This document shows, one piece after another, positions 44,897 through 56,379 of a stretch of 64,000 nt of DNA. The stretch is taken from positions 1-64,000 of the forward strand of contig PAME01000022.1 of NCBI GenBank assembly GCA_002707155.1, in the 5' to 3' direction. Made by a program: the position numbers and the translations under genes. The notes beneath the pieces were generated by a model. It saw nothing but the letters and a program-made list of their open reading frames with translations. It did not search any database and had not been told where the DNA came from. Source of the stretch: Crocinitomicaceae bacterium (GTDB lineage Bacteria > Bacteroidota > Bacteroidia > Flavobacteriales_G > Salibacteraceae). Every line of letters begins with the position of its first letter. Position 1 is the stretch's first letter.

Positions 44897-46327
44897 ATGC
44901 CCATAGACACAAAAGATATAGTTGAGGAAATTCAGGGTAATTCTACCCAAGTCGATTTACCAGTAAAACCAAATGGAAAAAAACTTTATTTGGAATCCTA
45001 TGGGTGTGCTATGAATTTTTCTGATAGCGAAATCGTTGCTTCTATTTTAACTAAAGAGGGATTTACTACTACCTATAAACCGCAAGAAGCGGATCTTATT
45101 CTCATTAACACCTGTTCAATTAGGGATAAAGCAGAACAAACTGTTCGAAATAAACTCAAAGAGTTTTTAGGTATGAAACGTAAATTCAACCCAAAAATGA
45201 AAGTTGGCATCTTGGGTTGTATGGCTGAACGATTAAAAACACAGTTACTTGAAGAAGAAAAGCTGGTTGATTTAGTTGCTGGCCCTGATTCATACAGGGA
45301 CTTACCGGGTTTGATTGAGGAAATAGAAAGTGGACAAAAAGCAGTAAACGTTTTATTATCACGTGATGAAACTTATGCAGATATTTCCCCAGTAAAACTT
45401 GGTTCAAATGGTGTTTCTTCATTCATTTCAATTACCAGAGGCTGCGACAACATGTGTTCTTTTTGTGTAGTTCCTTTTACAAGAGGTAGAGAACGCAGCA
45501 GAAACCCGGAAACTATTGTTCAAGAAGCAAGAGATCTATTTGAGTTGGGTTTCAGAGAAGTAACACTCCTTGGACAAAATGTAGATTCATACCGATGGAA
45601 CATTTCCAAAAAAGGGGAAATAAAAGATGCAAACGAAGCAACAGTAAGTTTTGCCCAACTTATGGTTATGGTTGCTAAGGTAAACCCATTACTCAGAGTG
45701 CGTTTTTCGACCTCACACCCGAAGGACATGACAAACGATGTCATGCATGCAATAAAAGAACATAAAAACATCTGTAATTACGTGCATTTACCTGTCCAAT
45801 CAGGCAATAGTGAAATGCTAAAAAGAATGAATCGGGGTTATACTCGTGAATGGTATTTGAATAGAATTGATGCGATTAAAACAATTACCCCTGAATGTAC
45901 CATTAGTACTGACCTAATTATCGGGTTTTGTGATGAGACAGAACAAGAACACCAAGACACGATATCGTTGGTTAAAGAAGTAGAGTTTAGCTTTGCGTAC
46001 ATGTACAAATATTCAGAACGCCCAAAAACTTTAGCCGAACGTAAATACGAAGACAACGTTCCAGAGAATCTAAAAGCCGAGCGTCTGAGTGAAATAATCG
46101 AAATTCAACGAAGAAACCAACGAAAGATCAACGACTCCTTTATTGGGCATACCAAAGAAGTTTTAATCGAAGGTCCATCGAAAAAAAATCCAGATGAATT
46201 TTGCGGAAGAATCTCCGAAAACACTATGGTTATTTTTCCGAATCACAACTTCAAACCTGGACAATATGTTGATGTTAAAATAACCGCTGCGACTTCAGCC
46301 ACATTGAGAGGAGAAGCAATAGTTTAA
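44897..46327 (+). CDS. miaB: tRNA-2-methylthio-N6-dimethylallyladenosine synthase MiaB
   Basis: MiaB is a radical-SAM enzyme that adds a methylthio group to i6A37 of tRNA. The ATG at 44897 gives 476 residues; an in-frame TTG at 44864 lies inside the promoter and is rejected. Cys37 in LESYGCAMN starts the N-terminal [4Fe-4S] site and Cys183, Cys187 and Cys190 (GCDNMCSFC) bind the radical-SAM cluster. GQNVDSYRW and the C-terminal TRAM domain ([12 protein letters not shown]... [14 protein letters not shown]) follow. It opens the row miaB - sigma-54 activator - lptE - TPR - secG - groESL. Confidence 0.97.
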   Translation: MPIDTKDIVEEIQGNSTQVDLPVKPNGKKLYLESYGCAMNFSDSEIVASILTKEGFTTTYKPQEADLILINTCSIRDKAEQTVRNKLKEFLGMKRKFNPKMKVGILGCMAERLKTQLLEEEKLVDLVAGPDSYRDLPGLIEEIESGQKAVNVLLSRDETYADISPVKLGSNGVSSFISITRGCDNMCSFCVVPFTRGRERSRNPETIVQEARDLFELGFREVTLLGQNVDSYRWNISKKGEIKDANEATVSFAQLMVMVAKVNPLLRVRFSTSHPKDMTNDVMHAIKEHKNICNYVHLPVQSGNSEMLKRMNRGYTREWYLNRIDAIKTITPECTISTDLIIGFCDETEQEHQDTISLVKEVEFSFAYMYKYSERPKTLAERKYEDNVPENLKAERLSEIIEIQRRNQRKINDSFIGHTKEVLIEGPSKKNPDEFCGRISENTMVIFPNHNFKPGQYVDVKITAATSATLRGEAIV

Positions 46328-46333
46328 AAAGAA

Positions 46334-47602
46334 ATGACGGTTCAACAACTAAAACAACGATTCGAAATTATTGGCACCTCTGAGTCCTTGGATAGAGCTA
46401 TTGAAACAGCTATGCGAGTTGCACCTACAGACTTAAGCGTGCTAGTTACTGGCGAAAGTGGAACTGGAAAAGAAAATTTTCCTAGAATTATTCACCAACT
46501 AAGCAATCGAAAACATAAAAAATACATCGCGGTTAACTGCGGAGCTATTCCAGAAGGAACTATCGACTCAGAACTTTTTGGCCACGAAAAAGGCGCTTTT
46601 ACTGGAGCTCAAAATGCGCGTCAAGGTTATTTCGAAGAAGCAGATGGCGGTACTATCTTTTTAGACGAAGTAGGTGAATTGCCGCTTCAAACTCAAGTAC
46701 GACTGCTAAGAGTATTATAAACAGGCGAATTTATTAAGGTAGGGTCAAGCAAGGTTCAAAAAACCAATGTTAGAATTGTTGCTGCAACCAATGTTAAACT
46801 GCCAGAAAGTATTCGCAAGGAGAAATTTAGGGAAGACCTTTTTTATAGGTTAAGCACGGTGCCTTTAACCCTGCCAGCATTGAGAAATCGCAAATCGGAT
46901 ATTTATTTACTTTTTCGCAAATTCTCATCAGACTTCGCAGAAAAGTACACTATGCCGCCTGTTCGATTAACCGAGGATGCACAGCATTTACTTATGAACT
47001 ACAACTGGGCTGGAAACATTCGACAGTTAAAAAATGTAACGGAGCAAATTTCAATTATTGAAACCGAACGCACCATCACCTCGGAAGGAATTTTAAAATA
47101 TTTACCGAATTATTCCAGCACTAACTTGCCTGCTGTTACCTCAAAAAAGAGTCAATCAGAAGGGTTTGAAAATGAAAGAGAAATTCTTTATAAAGTTCTA
47201 TTTGATTTAAAAAGCGACGTAACCGATTTGAAAAAATTAGTACTTGAAATGGCACGTACGAATAACATTGATACCGACAACTCTGAAAACTCCAGGATTC
47301 TTACTCAAATAATTAAAGATGTAAATTCGGGAAGTGAAAGACAACTTCCGGTTGCAAAAGAGCCTAAAGTTGAAAGTGATGAAACGGAAAATGCGTATTC
47401 ACCAATATATTCAAATCCCGATACCGATGGGTTCCAACATCACGAGGTAATAGAAGAGTCACTTTCTTTGGAGGAAAAAGAAAAAGAAATGATTGCAAAA
47501 GCCTTAGAAAAGTACAATGGCAAAAGAAAAATGGCTGCAAGTGAGCTAGGAATAAGCGAACGCACCCTTTACCGAAAAATTAAAGAATACGATCTAAATT
47601 GA
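46334..47602 (+). pseudogene. Sigma-54-dependent AAA+ regulator, interrupted by an in-frame stop
   Basis: The whole reading frame is 422 codons, but codon 129 (46718-46720) is TAA, where relatives have Glu in the run LRVLETGEF. Before it are Walker A GESGTGKE (residues 40-47), the sigma-54-contact GAFTGA (87-92) and Walker B (106-113); after it, in the same frame, come VRIVAATN, FREDLFYRLS and a Fis-type helix-turn-helix at the end (MAASELGISERTLYRKI). There is no upstream receiver domain. A single GAA-to-TAA change fits a nonsense mutation or a sequencing error. The truncated 128-residue product would lack the arginine-finger and DNA-binding parts. It is six bases after miaB, in a conserved flavobacterial row. 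Confidence 0.88.
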
Positions 47603-48108
47603 GCCGAATTTCTATCTTATTAATTGCTTTAGCTTCAACCATTTTTACTGGTTGCAAAATAAATTACGGCTTCTCTGGAGCATCGGTCGACTACAATGAA
47701 GTAAAGACATATTCCGTTGATTTTTTTCCAAATTACGCGCCTCTTGCCCAACCAACCCTATCTCAGGAGTTTACCGAGGCTTTGCGAAATATTTTTTTAA
47801 ACCAAACCAAATTAGACCTTACTAAACAAGACGGTGATCTACAATTTTCTGGAAAAATCGTGGATTATAGAACTGCACCGGTAAGTATTCAAGCATCTGA
47901 AGTTGCTGCTCAGAACCGACTCACTGTGACTGTTAGTGTGGTATTTGTAAATACAAAAGATGATACTAAAAATTTCGAACAATCGTTCAGTCAGTTTATT
48001 GACTATGACAGCCAAAGACCACTTTCTGAAGTTGAAGGCGAGCTCATTTCTCAAGTGAATGAATTATTGGTTCAAGATATTTTTAATCAAGCCGTAAGTG
48101 ACTGGTAA
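47599..48108 (+). CDS. lptE: LPS-assembly lipoprotein LptE
   Basis: LptE plugs the LptD barrel and helps insert LPS into the outer membrane. The 169-residue protein has the lipoprotein signal MSRISILLIALASTIFTGC (Cys19) and the NYGFSGASVDYNEVKTYSVDFFPNYAP segment found in Bacteroidota LptE. The start is a TTG overlapping the TGA of the previous gene (TTGA), parallel to the common ATGA overlap. The next gene starts at its stop codon (TAATG). Confidence 0.85.
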   Translation: MSRISILLIALASTIFTGCKINYGFSGASVDYNEVKTYSVDFFPNYAPLAQPTLSQEFTEALRNIFLNQTKLDLTKQDGDLQFSGKIVDYRTAPVSIQASEVAAQNRLTVTVSVVFVNTKDDTKNFEQSFSQFIDYDSQRPLSEVEGELISQVNELLVQDIFNQAVSDW

Positions 48109-49031
48109 TGAATTTTAATTGGTTAACCGAAAGCATAGAGAATCCCGCTGTTTTATTGCAGTCTAAGTCAGAACTGCAGGAATTAAAACAGCGCTATCCA
48201 TATTTATCGAGCTTGTATGTTTTTGATGCTAAATTGGAGCAGCTTGAGTCAGGTTTAGACTATCAGGATAAAATTAAAAAAGCAGCTATTTATGCTTCCA
48301 ACCGAAGTGCTTTGTACGAGTATGTAATTAAGCCTAATGTTGAAGAAGCAATTGCAAATCAAGAAAAGAATACTACAAAAAATGCAGTAATCGATTCTAC
48401 CACAAGCCAATCAAAAACGGAACAAGCACAACTTGATGTGGTCCCAGAGCGGTCATTAACTCAAAAAGAAAAAGACGAAAAACGAGCTTTAGAAAAAGAG
48501 ATATTGAACCACGCTATATCAGCTTCAATACTTAAAGAAAGTGCTTCATCCCCTACTAAAAGCCAAAAAGATGAAGCTGAAATAAAGGAAACTGAAGTTC
48601 TGAAAAAACCAACACCAGAAGAACCAAAAATTGAATTGGACAACTCCATGGGTGTTCTTGATTGGCTTAACTCAAGTTTAGTTAAAGAAACAGTACATTC
48701 TAATACGTCAACATCAACTCCTGTTGTCCAGAAGAGTCAATTGATTGAGAAATTCATTAAAGGAGGAGAAGAAAAAATCCATTTAACAAAAGAAGTTACA
48801 CCTACACTCCTTCAGATTGAAAGGCCTCAAACCGAATTTTTCTCGCCTGAAAACATGGCGAAAATGAGTCTGGCTGAAAACGAAGACTTTGTTACTGAGA
48901 CACTTGCCAAAATTTACGCCCAACAAGGCAACATTAAAAAAGCGATTTCAGCTTATGAAAAATTAAGTTTGAAAATTCCCGAAAAAAGCAATTACTTTGC
49001 GCTCCTTATTCAAGAATTGAAAGAAAATTAG
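48108..49031 (+). CDS. Hypothetical protein with C-terminal TPR-like unit
   Basis: A 307-residue protein without signal peptide. The middle (about 90-210) is low-complexity, rich in Lys, Glu, Ser and Thr, and probably unstructured. Near the C-terminus ETLAKIYAQQGNIKKAISAYEKLSLKIPEKSNYF is a clear TPR unit. The ATG overlaps the lptE stop by one base, and secG follows after six bases, so it is part of the same operon. The gene is conserved in this place in flavobacteria (family knowledge), but its function is unknown. Confidence 0.75.
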   Translation: MNFNWLTESIENPAVLLQSKSELQELKQRYPYLSSLYVFDAKLEQLESGLDYQDKIKKAAIYASNRSALYEYVIKPNVEEAIANQEKNTTKNAVIDSTTSQSKTEQAQLDVVPERSLTQKEKDEKRALEKEILNHAISASILKESASSPTKSQKDEAEIKETEVLKKPTPEEPKIELDNSMGVLDWLNSSLVKETVHSNTSTSTPVVQKSQLIEKFIKGGEEKIHLTKEVTPTLLQIERPQTEFFSPENMAKMSLAENEDFVTETLAKIYAQQGNIKKAISAYEKLSLKIPEKSNYFALLIQELKEN

Positions 49032-49037
49032 AATCTT

Positions 49038-49403
49038 ATGTTAACATTCATTTTTATAATCATATTTATCGTTTGTATTCTGCTGATTGGAGTTGTACTT
49101 GTACAAGAATCCAAAGGTGGTGGATTAGCAAGCGGATTTTCTTCTGCGAATCAAGTAATGGGGGTTAAAAAAACCGCCGATGTTTTAGAAAAAGCGACTT
49201 GGGGATTAGCAATTTTATTGCTTTGCCTTTGTTTAGGCGCTGCTGCATTGCAAGGTACAGGAGACGCAACTGAGTTAACACCGGAAGAATCACAAATTCA
49301 AGATTTTGTTGAAAGTGAAACTATTCTTCCAACTCAACAAGGTCCTGCTCCTGGCCAAAGTGGACAGCAACCCATTCAGCAGCAAGAAGCTCCAGCTGAA
49401 TAA
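49038..49403 (+). CDS. secG: Preprotein translocase subunit SecG
   Basis: SecG is the third subunit of the SecYEG channel. The 121-residue protein has two hydrophobic helices (residues ~2-22 and 54-74) joined by the conserved loop VQESKGGGLASGF. The C-terminal ~45 residues are Glu/Gln/Pro-rich and probably exposed. A strong hairpin terminator follows it before groES. Confidence 0.93.
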   Translation: MLTFIFIIIFIVCILLIGVVLVQESKGGGLASGFSSANQVMGVKKTADVLEKATWGLAILLLCLCLGAAALQGTGDATELTPEESQIQDFVESETILPTQQGPAPGQSGQQPIQQQEAPAE

Positions 49404-49430
49404 ATTAAAACCTTCAAGAAAGACATTTTA

Positions 49431-49470
49431 AAAAGTGTCAGTATGTCATTCATACTGACACTTTTTTTGG
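49431..49470 (+). terminator. Long hairpin between secG and groES
   Basis: A perfect 15-bp stem (AAAAGTGTCAGTATG/CATACTGACACTTTT, loop TCATT at 49446-49450) is followed by TTT and G residues. It fits an intrinsic terminator for the miaB-secG operon. Because it stands just before the heat-shock genes and holds TGTCA/TGACA repeats, a regulatory role cannot be excluded. Confidence 0.75.
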
Positions 49471-49575
49471 CCAAAACTGAAAAATTGACCCAAACTGTCT
49501 GCTATACTCCAATGGCATATGAAATGATATGGTGCAGTGAAACATTCAAAAGTTTAACTAAAAATATATTACAAA

Positions 49576-49851
49576 ATGGGATTAAACATCAAACCTTTAG
49601 CAGACCGGGTAGTAGTTGAACCTGCTGCAGCCGAAGAAAAAACTGCAGGTGGAATCATTATTCCGGATACAGCCAAAGAAAAACCACAAAAAGGAAAAGT
49701 ACTAGCAGTTGGAAATGGGAAACCAGATGAACCAATGACTGTAAAAGTTGGCGACACGGTACTTTACGGAAAGTACTCAGGAACTGAAATCTCAATAGAC
49801 GGCGGTGATTACCTAATGATGAGAGAAGCAGACATTTTTGCTATTGTTTAA
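49576..49851 (+). CDS. groES: Co-chaperonin GroES
   Basis: The 91-residue lid of the GroEL chamber. [38 protein letters not shown] is the family opening with the mobile loop, and the C-terminus ends in [10 protein letters not shown]. groEL starts 24 bases downstream. No CIRCE element is present upstream; TTGACC and TATACT nearby are 12 bases apart and not a convincing sigma-70 promoter. Confidence 0.98.
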   Translation: MGLNIKPLADRVVVEPAAAEEKTAGGIIIPDTAKEKPQKGKVLAVGNGKPDEPMTVKVGDTVLYGKYSGTEISIDGGDYLMMREADIFAIV

Positions 49852-51519
<1,668 letters not shown>

Positions 51520-51544
51520 GAACTACAGATTCCCTGAATATTAG

Positions 51545-51581
51545 AATCCCCTATTGCAGTAATGTGGTAGGGGATTTTTAT
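51545..51581 (+). terminator. Intrinsic terminator after groEL
   Basis: Stem AATCCCCTA/TAGGGGATT with a 14-base loop, followed by TTTTTATTTA. It ends the groESL transcript. Confidence 0.85.
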
Positions 51582-51603
51582 TTAATGAATCCAACCATTC
51601 TCA

Positions 51604-51611
51604 TACATTTG
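51604..51611 (+). promoter_or_regulatory. Putative -7 element for GT-C glycosyltransferase
   Basis: TACATTTG matches TAnnTTTG exactly. The ATG at 51622 is only ten bases on, so the leader would be very short. A -33 element was not seen. Confidence 0.4.
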
Positions 51612-51621
51612 AACTACAAGT

Positions 51622-52968
51622 ATGAGACACCCTGTAACTTTTGTATTCCTAATTGCTTTCACTGTAAGATTGGGGTATGCAATTTTGATCCAGTTTTTAT
51701 ATCCTGAATCCATCTATTTGTTCGATTCATGGGGATATTTAAACATAGCCTACAACCTTTTTAATGAAGGGGTTTTTTCTCAAATGATCGGAGATCAATT
51801 AACAGCTGATAGCACTCGCACTCCATTTTACCCTATTTATATTTACCTATTTCATTTATTGCAATTACACGGCGAGTGGATTATATTCATCCAAGCATTG
51901 ATAGGCGCTTTTACCGCTGCAATAGCAGCACGATGTGCTTTACTGATAAAACGAAACCGGCTGGCTGCATTTGTTGTTGGGCTATTAGTGGCTTTCGATA
52001 TTCCCAGCGTTTATTTCTCAAATACTGTTTTACCCGAAACATGGTTTGGGTTCTTTCTAGTTTGTGCTTTGTTATACTTGATCAAAAGCGTTAAATATGA
52101 TGAACCTAGCCATAGAATCTATGTAATGTTGTTTCTTGTACTAGCTACCTACACCAAACCTATCGCAATTTATTTACTCATTGCCATGCCTTTCATTCTA
52201 CTGATTTTCAACCAACAAGGAATTAAGTTTGAACTTATCCAATTGATAAAGTTTGTAGTCATTGGCACACTCCTATTAAGTCCATGGTTGTATAGAAACC
52301 AACAAACCTTTGGCGGCGTTTTCTTTAGCTCAATAGCAGAAGTTAATTTACTATTTCATACGGCTTCAAACATAAAAGCGATAGCAAAAAACTCAAATAG
52401 GCATACCATAGAATATGAATATCGCAACTCAAAGCCATTATCAGAACTTGCTTTTGAATACAACCCACATGTAATACCACTATTTAGAGAATATGCTAGA
52501 AAAGAGTGTTTTCAGGTGGTGCAGCAATACCCAGAAGTTACCTTTAAAATGATGCTAAAAAGTTGGGTCGGGTTTTTCGTAAAACCATTGAGGTCATACA
52601 TTGGAATGCAACTCTATGGTAAAAAGTTGGGGGATGAACCCGCTTTGACTAACGTAGACATGCCTAACTCCTATTGGGCAAGTTTTAAAATGGCATTGAA
52701 ACGAGCAAATTGGCTGGAAGAGTCTGCCATAATTATACAAATACTCTTATTGGGGTTACTCCTTTTATCTATTATTTTCTCCTTACCGCTTTGGTTTAGC
52801 TCCAATTGGCAAATTGGTCTAATTCTTCTATTCTTGATCCTCTATTTCTCTGTAACATCAAGCATTACCGATGTTGATGCACGATTTAGAGTGCCAATTG
52901 TATCTTATATAATTCTATTAGGTTATCCTATTTGGTGCAAGATATTGGCTAAATACAATTATGAATAA
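51622..52968 (+). CDS. GT-C membrane glycosyltransferase (ArnT/PMT-like)
   Basis: A 448-residue protein with about ten hydrophobic helices and a short periplasmic loop after the first helix (YLFDSWGYLNIAYNLFNEG, residues 35-50), where GT-C enzymes have a catalytic acidic residue. LPETWFGFFLVCALLYLIKS and LLSPWLYRNQQTFGG also fit the family. These enzymes transfer a sugar from a polyprenyl-phosphate donor to an acceptor at the outer face of the inner membrane. Acceptor and donor are unknown. Its end overlaps the next gene by eight bases. Confidence 0.75.
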   Translation: MRHPVTFVFLIAFTVRLGYAILIQFLYPESIYLFDSWGYLNIAYNLFNEGVFSQMIGDQLTADSTRTPFYPIYIYLFHLLQLHGEWIIFIQALIGAFTAAIAARCALLIKRNRLAAFVVGLLVAFDIPSVYFSNTVLPETWFGFFLVCALLYLIKSVKYDEPSHRIYVMLFLVLATYTKPIAIYLLIAMPFILLIFNQQGIKFELIQLIKFVVIGTLLLSPWLYRNQQTFGGVFFSSIAEVNLLFHTASNIKAIAKNSNRHTIEYEYRNSKPLSELAFEYNPHVIPLFREYARKECFQVVQQYPEVTFKMMLKSWVGFFVKPLRSYIGMQLYGKKLGDEPALTNVDMPNSYWASFKMALKRANWLEESAIIIQILLLGLLLLSIIFSLPLWFSSNWQIGLILLFLILYFSVTSSITDVDARFRVPIVSYIILLGYPIWCKILAKYNYE

Positions 52969-53635
52969 AGAAAAGCGTAAACAAGCAGACCGATTATACC
53001 TTTTGCTTGCGGCCTTGTTTATCGCTGCCTTAGTAACCTGTAACCTTGTTGCAAACAAATTCATTGCAATAGATCTTGGCTTCAAAACCTTCATAATTTC
53101 AGCAGGCGTGTTGCCTTATCCAATAACATTTCTCATTACCGATATTCTTTCCGAAATATATGGTCGAAAAAAAACCAACGCGGTTGTTCTAAGTGGGTTG
53201 GCAGCTTCTCTGTTCGTATTATTGATAATTTACTTGGGAAATAGTTTCGATGCCATTCCCGATTCACCAGTAAACAATGAAGCTTATTCCACAGTGTTTG
53301 GAAACTCTTGGAGAGTGATTTTTGCATCAATGACTGCCTACCTATTTGCGCAATTAGTTGATGTTCGCATCTATCACTTTTGGAAAAAATTGACCAATGG
53401 AAAATTTCTTTGGCTCCGAAACAATGGATCCACTATTTTATCCCAATTATTGGATACAACTTTAGTGGTATTGGTGCTATTTTATGGAGCAAAGCCAAAC
53501 GATCAATTGCTTCAATTCATTATTGATGGCTGGATGTTTAAAGCGCTCATGGCCTTGCTGGACACCCCTATTTTTTACGCTGTTATTTTCGGAATTAGAA
53601 AACACTTTGGAATTAAAGGGCAAGAGGAATTATAA
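52961..53635 (+). CDS. Queuosine precursor transporter (QPTR/YhhQ family)
   Basis: A 224-residue, six-helix membrane protein that imports preQ0/preQ1 or queuine. It has the KFIAIDLGFKTFIISAGVLPYPITFLITDILSEIYGRKKTN segment, the family opening, and the C-terminal LDTPIFYAVIFGIR. The start overlaps the glycosyltransferase stop by eight bases (ATGAATAA). It is not linked to other queuosine genes in the window. The ~280 bases up to dsbD hold a REP-like hairpin and no gene. Confidence 0.88.
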   Translation: MNKEKRKQADRLYLLLAALFIAALVTCNLVANKFIAIDLGFKTFIISAGVLPYPITFLITDILSEIYGRKKTNAVVLSGLAASLFVLLIIYLGNSFDAIPDSPVNNEAYSTVFGNSWRVIFASMTAYLFAQLVDVRIYHFWKKLTNGKFLWLRNNGSTILSQLLDTTLVVLVLFYGAKPNDQLLQFIIDGWMFKALMALLDTPIFYAVIFGIRKHFGIKGQEEL

Positions 53636-53659
53636 TTCTCGCTCCTTTTTTTACAGTCT

Positions 53660-53690
53660 CAGTTATGCTGAATCTATTTCAGCAGCTCAA
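53660..53690. repeat. REP-like hairpin, degenerate copy
   Basis: TGCTGAA (53666-53672), loop TCTAT, TTCAGCA (53678-53684) form a 7-bp stem in the context AGTTATGCTGAATCTATTTC. This resembles the abundant CATGCTGAA...TTCAGCATC palindromes that I recall from marine Bacteroidota genomes. A second TGCTGA/TCAGCA pair follows some 50 bases on with a long loop. Only one copy is in the window, so repeat status is inferred. Confidence 0.45.
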
Positions 53691-53883
53691 CCTAAGAATT
53701 ATTCAAATCATTAAAATACTGCTGAAATCCTCCCGAAAGTTAGGAACAGGATAATCAGCAAAAGAGGCTTCAGGTTGTTCAAATATTCCGAAGAAATTTA
53801 ACAAGAGTACTTAAACCATGCTAATTGGCTGTTAACAGTTCACATACATTCAGTGAGCGCGCTCTTCAATTTATCAATTTATC

Positions 53884-53891
53884 TACATTTG
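53884..53891 (+). promoter_or_regulatory. Putative -7 element for dsbD
   Basis: TACATTTG matches TAnnTTTG exactly, 23 bases before the ATG at 53915. Its flanks (ACATTTGAACT) are similar to those of the -7 box of the GT-C gene at 51604. Confidence 0.5.
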
Positions 53892-53914
53892 AACTTGTAT
53901 TTCAAACAAAATCT

Positions 53915-56371
53915 ATGTTGAGACTTTTATTAGGAGCAATATTCGCTCTAAGCACGCTAGCATCAACCGCTCAAATCCACAACCCAGTTTCTTGGACTTA
54001 CGATTCTAAGCAACTTTCAAATGATGAATATGAGCTTCGGTTTAAAGCCGAAATAGAACCACACTGGCACATATATTCAAATACGCTTTCTGGAGACGAA
54101 GGTCCTTTACCTACGGAATTTATTTTTGAAAAAAGTGCAGACTTTGAATTAGTTGGAGGAATAAAAGAACCAAAACCAACAAAAGAATTCGATAAGAATT
54201 TCCAAATGGACTTGCTGTTTTTTGACGATGAAGTAACCTTCTCTCAAAAAATAAAACTTAAAAAAGCAAGCGCCAATGTAAAAGGAGAACTCACCTTCAT
54301 GGTATGCGACGACTCCAAATGTTTGCCGCCAGATTATATCGAGTTCGGTTTTGATTTGAAAAAATCAAAATCCGTAAAAATGGATGTCGTTGAAACTAAA
54401 AAACAACCTACGCTAGGACTGACTGCAAAGAAAAGCTCACCCGACCAAACACCGATGGTTGAAGCACAACCGCTAATTCAAGAAAATAAAATTTATGATC
54501 CTGTAAAATGGACTTTTACAATGGAAGACCTTGGAAACAAAGAGTATTTAATCGTTGCTTCTGCTGAAATTGAAGAAGGTTGGCATTTGTATTCTCAAAA
54601 CCTAGAAGGTGCTGATGGGCCAGTTCCTACTGAATTTCAATATTTCAATGCAGAAAAGGCTTTTGAAATTTTAGGAACACCTCAAGAAGAGGGTGACTTG
54701 ATAAAAGAATACGACAACAACTTTATGATGAACCTTAACTTTTATGAAAGGGAAGTGAGCTTCAAACAAAAGGTTAAAGTTAAAGAAGGCTCAGGTGTTA
54801 CTCAAATTAAAGGAGATGTGTATTACATGGTTTGTGATGCTGAGAAGTGCCTCCCTCCAGAAGCACTTGAATTTACCGTCGATTTACCTACCGTTTCAGC
54901 TGTTGAGACCAATAAAGAACAAGAAACTAGTGGTGGCAGCCTTACAGCCATATTTATTGCAGGCTTTTTTGGTGGATTGCTCGCCTTACTGACTCCATGC
55001 GTATTTCCAATGATTCCATTAACAGTTAGTTTCTTTACAAAACAATCGAAAACAAAAGCAAAAGGAATTTCAAATGCTATAATCTATGGGATTTCAATAA
55101 TCGCCATTTATACGCTGCTCGGCTACCTAGTTACAGCAATATTTGGAGCCGATGCATTAAATGCACTGTCAACCAATATGTGGTTCAATCTAGCCTTCTT
55201 TTTCTTACTAACCATATTTGCCATTTCTTTCTTTGGTGCGTTTGAAATTACATTGCCAAGTTCATGGGTAAACAAAATGGACTCTCAAAGTGATAAAGGC
55301 GGCTTAATCGGTATATTCTTTATGGCCTTTACACTTTCATTGGTTTCATTCAGTTGCACAGGACCAATCATTGGAACCTTATTGGTTGAAGCGGCTGTGA
55401 ATGGTGGAGTTATCGGGCCACTTGTTGGAATGGGTGGATTTTCTTTCGCATTGGCTTTGCCATTTGCATTATTTGCCGCTTTCCCTGGTTGGTTAAACTC
55501 CTTACCTCAATCTGGCGGTTGGTTGAACTCTGTAAAAGTTGTCTTAGGATTTCTTGAGCTTGGGTTAGCATTGAAATTTTTATCCAATGCCGATTTAGTT
55601 GTTCAAGCCGGAATTCTAACTCGCGAATTATTTATTGCACTTTGGATTGCAATTTCAGCGGGTCTTACTCTGTATTTATGGGGCGCCATTAAACTACCCC
55701 ACGATAGTCCATTAGACCGGTTATCAGTTGGGAGAATGCTTATGGGAATAATTGGCTTAACCTTCACGATTTATCTAATACCAGGCTTATGGGGAGCACC
55801 TTTGAAACTAATATCTGGATTCCCCCCTCCAATGTTTTATTCTGAAAGTCCCAACGGAGTTGGAAAAGCAGCTTTAATTGGTTCTAATCTAATGGCAGAG
55901 GTAAAAGATGCAGCTTCACATGCTACTTGCCCACATAACCTAAATTGCTTTCACGATTATGAAGAGGGGCTGGATTATGCTAAAAAAGTTGGCAAACCAG
56001 TAATGTTAGATTTTACTGGTTGGGCTTGTGTAAACTGCAGGAAAATGGAGGAGCAAGTCTGGGCTGAACCGGAGGTACTTGGGAGATTAAGGGAAAACGT
56101 GGTTCTAATTTCTCTTTACGTGGACGAAAAAACAGAATTACCTGAAGATGAACATACCGTTTCAAAAACAACCAGTAAAAAAATCCGGACGGTTGGAAAC
56201 AGATGGAGCGATTTACAAATTGAACGCTACAAATCAAACTCGCAGCCTTATTATGTGATATTGGATCATAATGAAAATCAGCTGCATGAAAGCGCGTCAT
56301 ATGATCCTGATGTTGAGAAATTTGTAGATTGGTTAGATCGTGGAGTTGCAGAATTCAACAAAACCAAATAA
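53915..56371 (+). CDS. dsbD: Thiol:disulfide interchange protein DsbD with duplicated N-terminal domain
   Basis: DsbD carries electrons from cytoplasmic thioredoxin across the membrane to periplasmic partners. The ATG at 53915 (signal peptide [20 protein letters not shown]) gives 818 residues; the TTG at 53825 would bury it. Residues ~25-150 and ~190-325 are two similar DsbD-alpha-like domains, each with the redox pair: Cys131/Cys136 ([11 protein letters not shown]) and Cys307/Cys312 ([11 protein letters not shown]). The transmembrane part (~339-620) has Cys362 in [13 protein letters not shown] and Cys481 in FSCTGP. The thioredoxin domain at the C-terminus has Cys705 and Cys708 ([10 protein letters not shown]). 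Duplicated domains are unusual. Confidence 0.93.
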   Translation: MLRLLLGAIFALSTLASTAQIHNPVSWTYDSKQLSNDEYELRFKAEIEPHWHIYSNTLSGDEGPLPTEFIFEKSADFELVGGIKEPKPTKEFDKNFQMDLLFFDDEVTFSQKIKLKKASANVKGELTFMVCDDSKCLPPDYIEFGFDLKKSKSVKMDVVETKKQPTLGLTAKKSSPDQTPMVEAQPLIQENKIYDPVKWTFTMEDLGNKEYLIVASAEIEEGWHLYSQNLEGADGPVPTEFQYFNAEKAFEILGTPQEEGDLIKEYDNNFMMNLNFYEREVSFKQKVKVKEGSGVTQIKGDVYYMVCDAEKCLPPEALEFTVDLPTVSAVETNKEQETSGGSLTAIFIAGFFGGLLALLTPCVFPMIPLTVSFFTKQSKTKAKGISNAIIYGISIIAIYTLLGYLVTAIFGADALNALSTNMWFNLAFFFLLTIFAISFFGAFEITLPSSWVNKMDSQSDKGGLIGIFFMAFTLSLVSFSCTGPIIGTLLVEAAVNGGVIGPLVGMGGFSFALALPFALFAAFPGWLNSLPQSGGWLNSVKVVLGFLELGLALKFLSNADLVVQAGILTRELFIALWIAISAGLTLYLWGAIKLPHDSPLDRLSVGRMLMGIIGLTFTIYLIPGLWGAPLKLISGFPPPMFYSESPNGVGKAALIGSNLMAEVKDAASHATCPHNLNCFHDYEEGLDYAKKVGKPVMLDFTGWACVNCRKMEEQVWAEPEVLGRLRENVVLISLYVDEKTELPEDEHTVSKTTSKKIRTVGNRWSDLQIERYKSNSQPYYVILDHNENQLHESASYDPDVEKFVDWLDRGVAEFNKTK

Positions 56372-56379
56372 ACCTGACT

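Noticed and set aside
49485..49508. TTGACC...TATACT as sigma-70-like groES promoter
   Set aside because: The spacing is 12 bases rather than about 17, and it does not match the Bacteroidota consensus.
49515..49540. TGGCAT near 49515 as a sigma-54 promoter for groES
   Set aside because: No GC at the -12 distance; the pattern fails despite the nearby sigma-54 activator gene.
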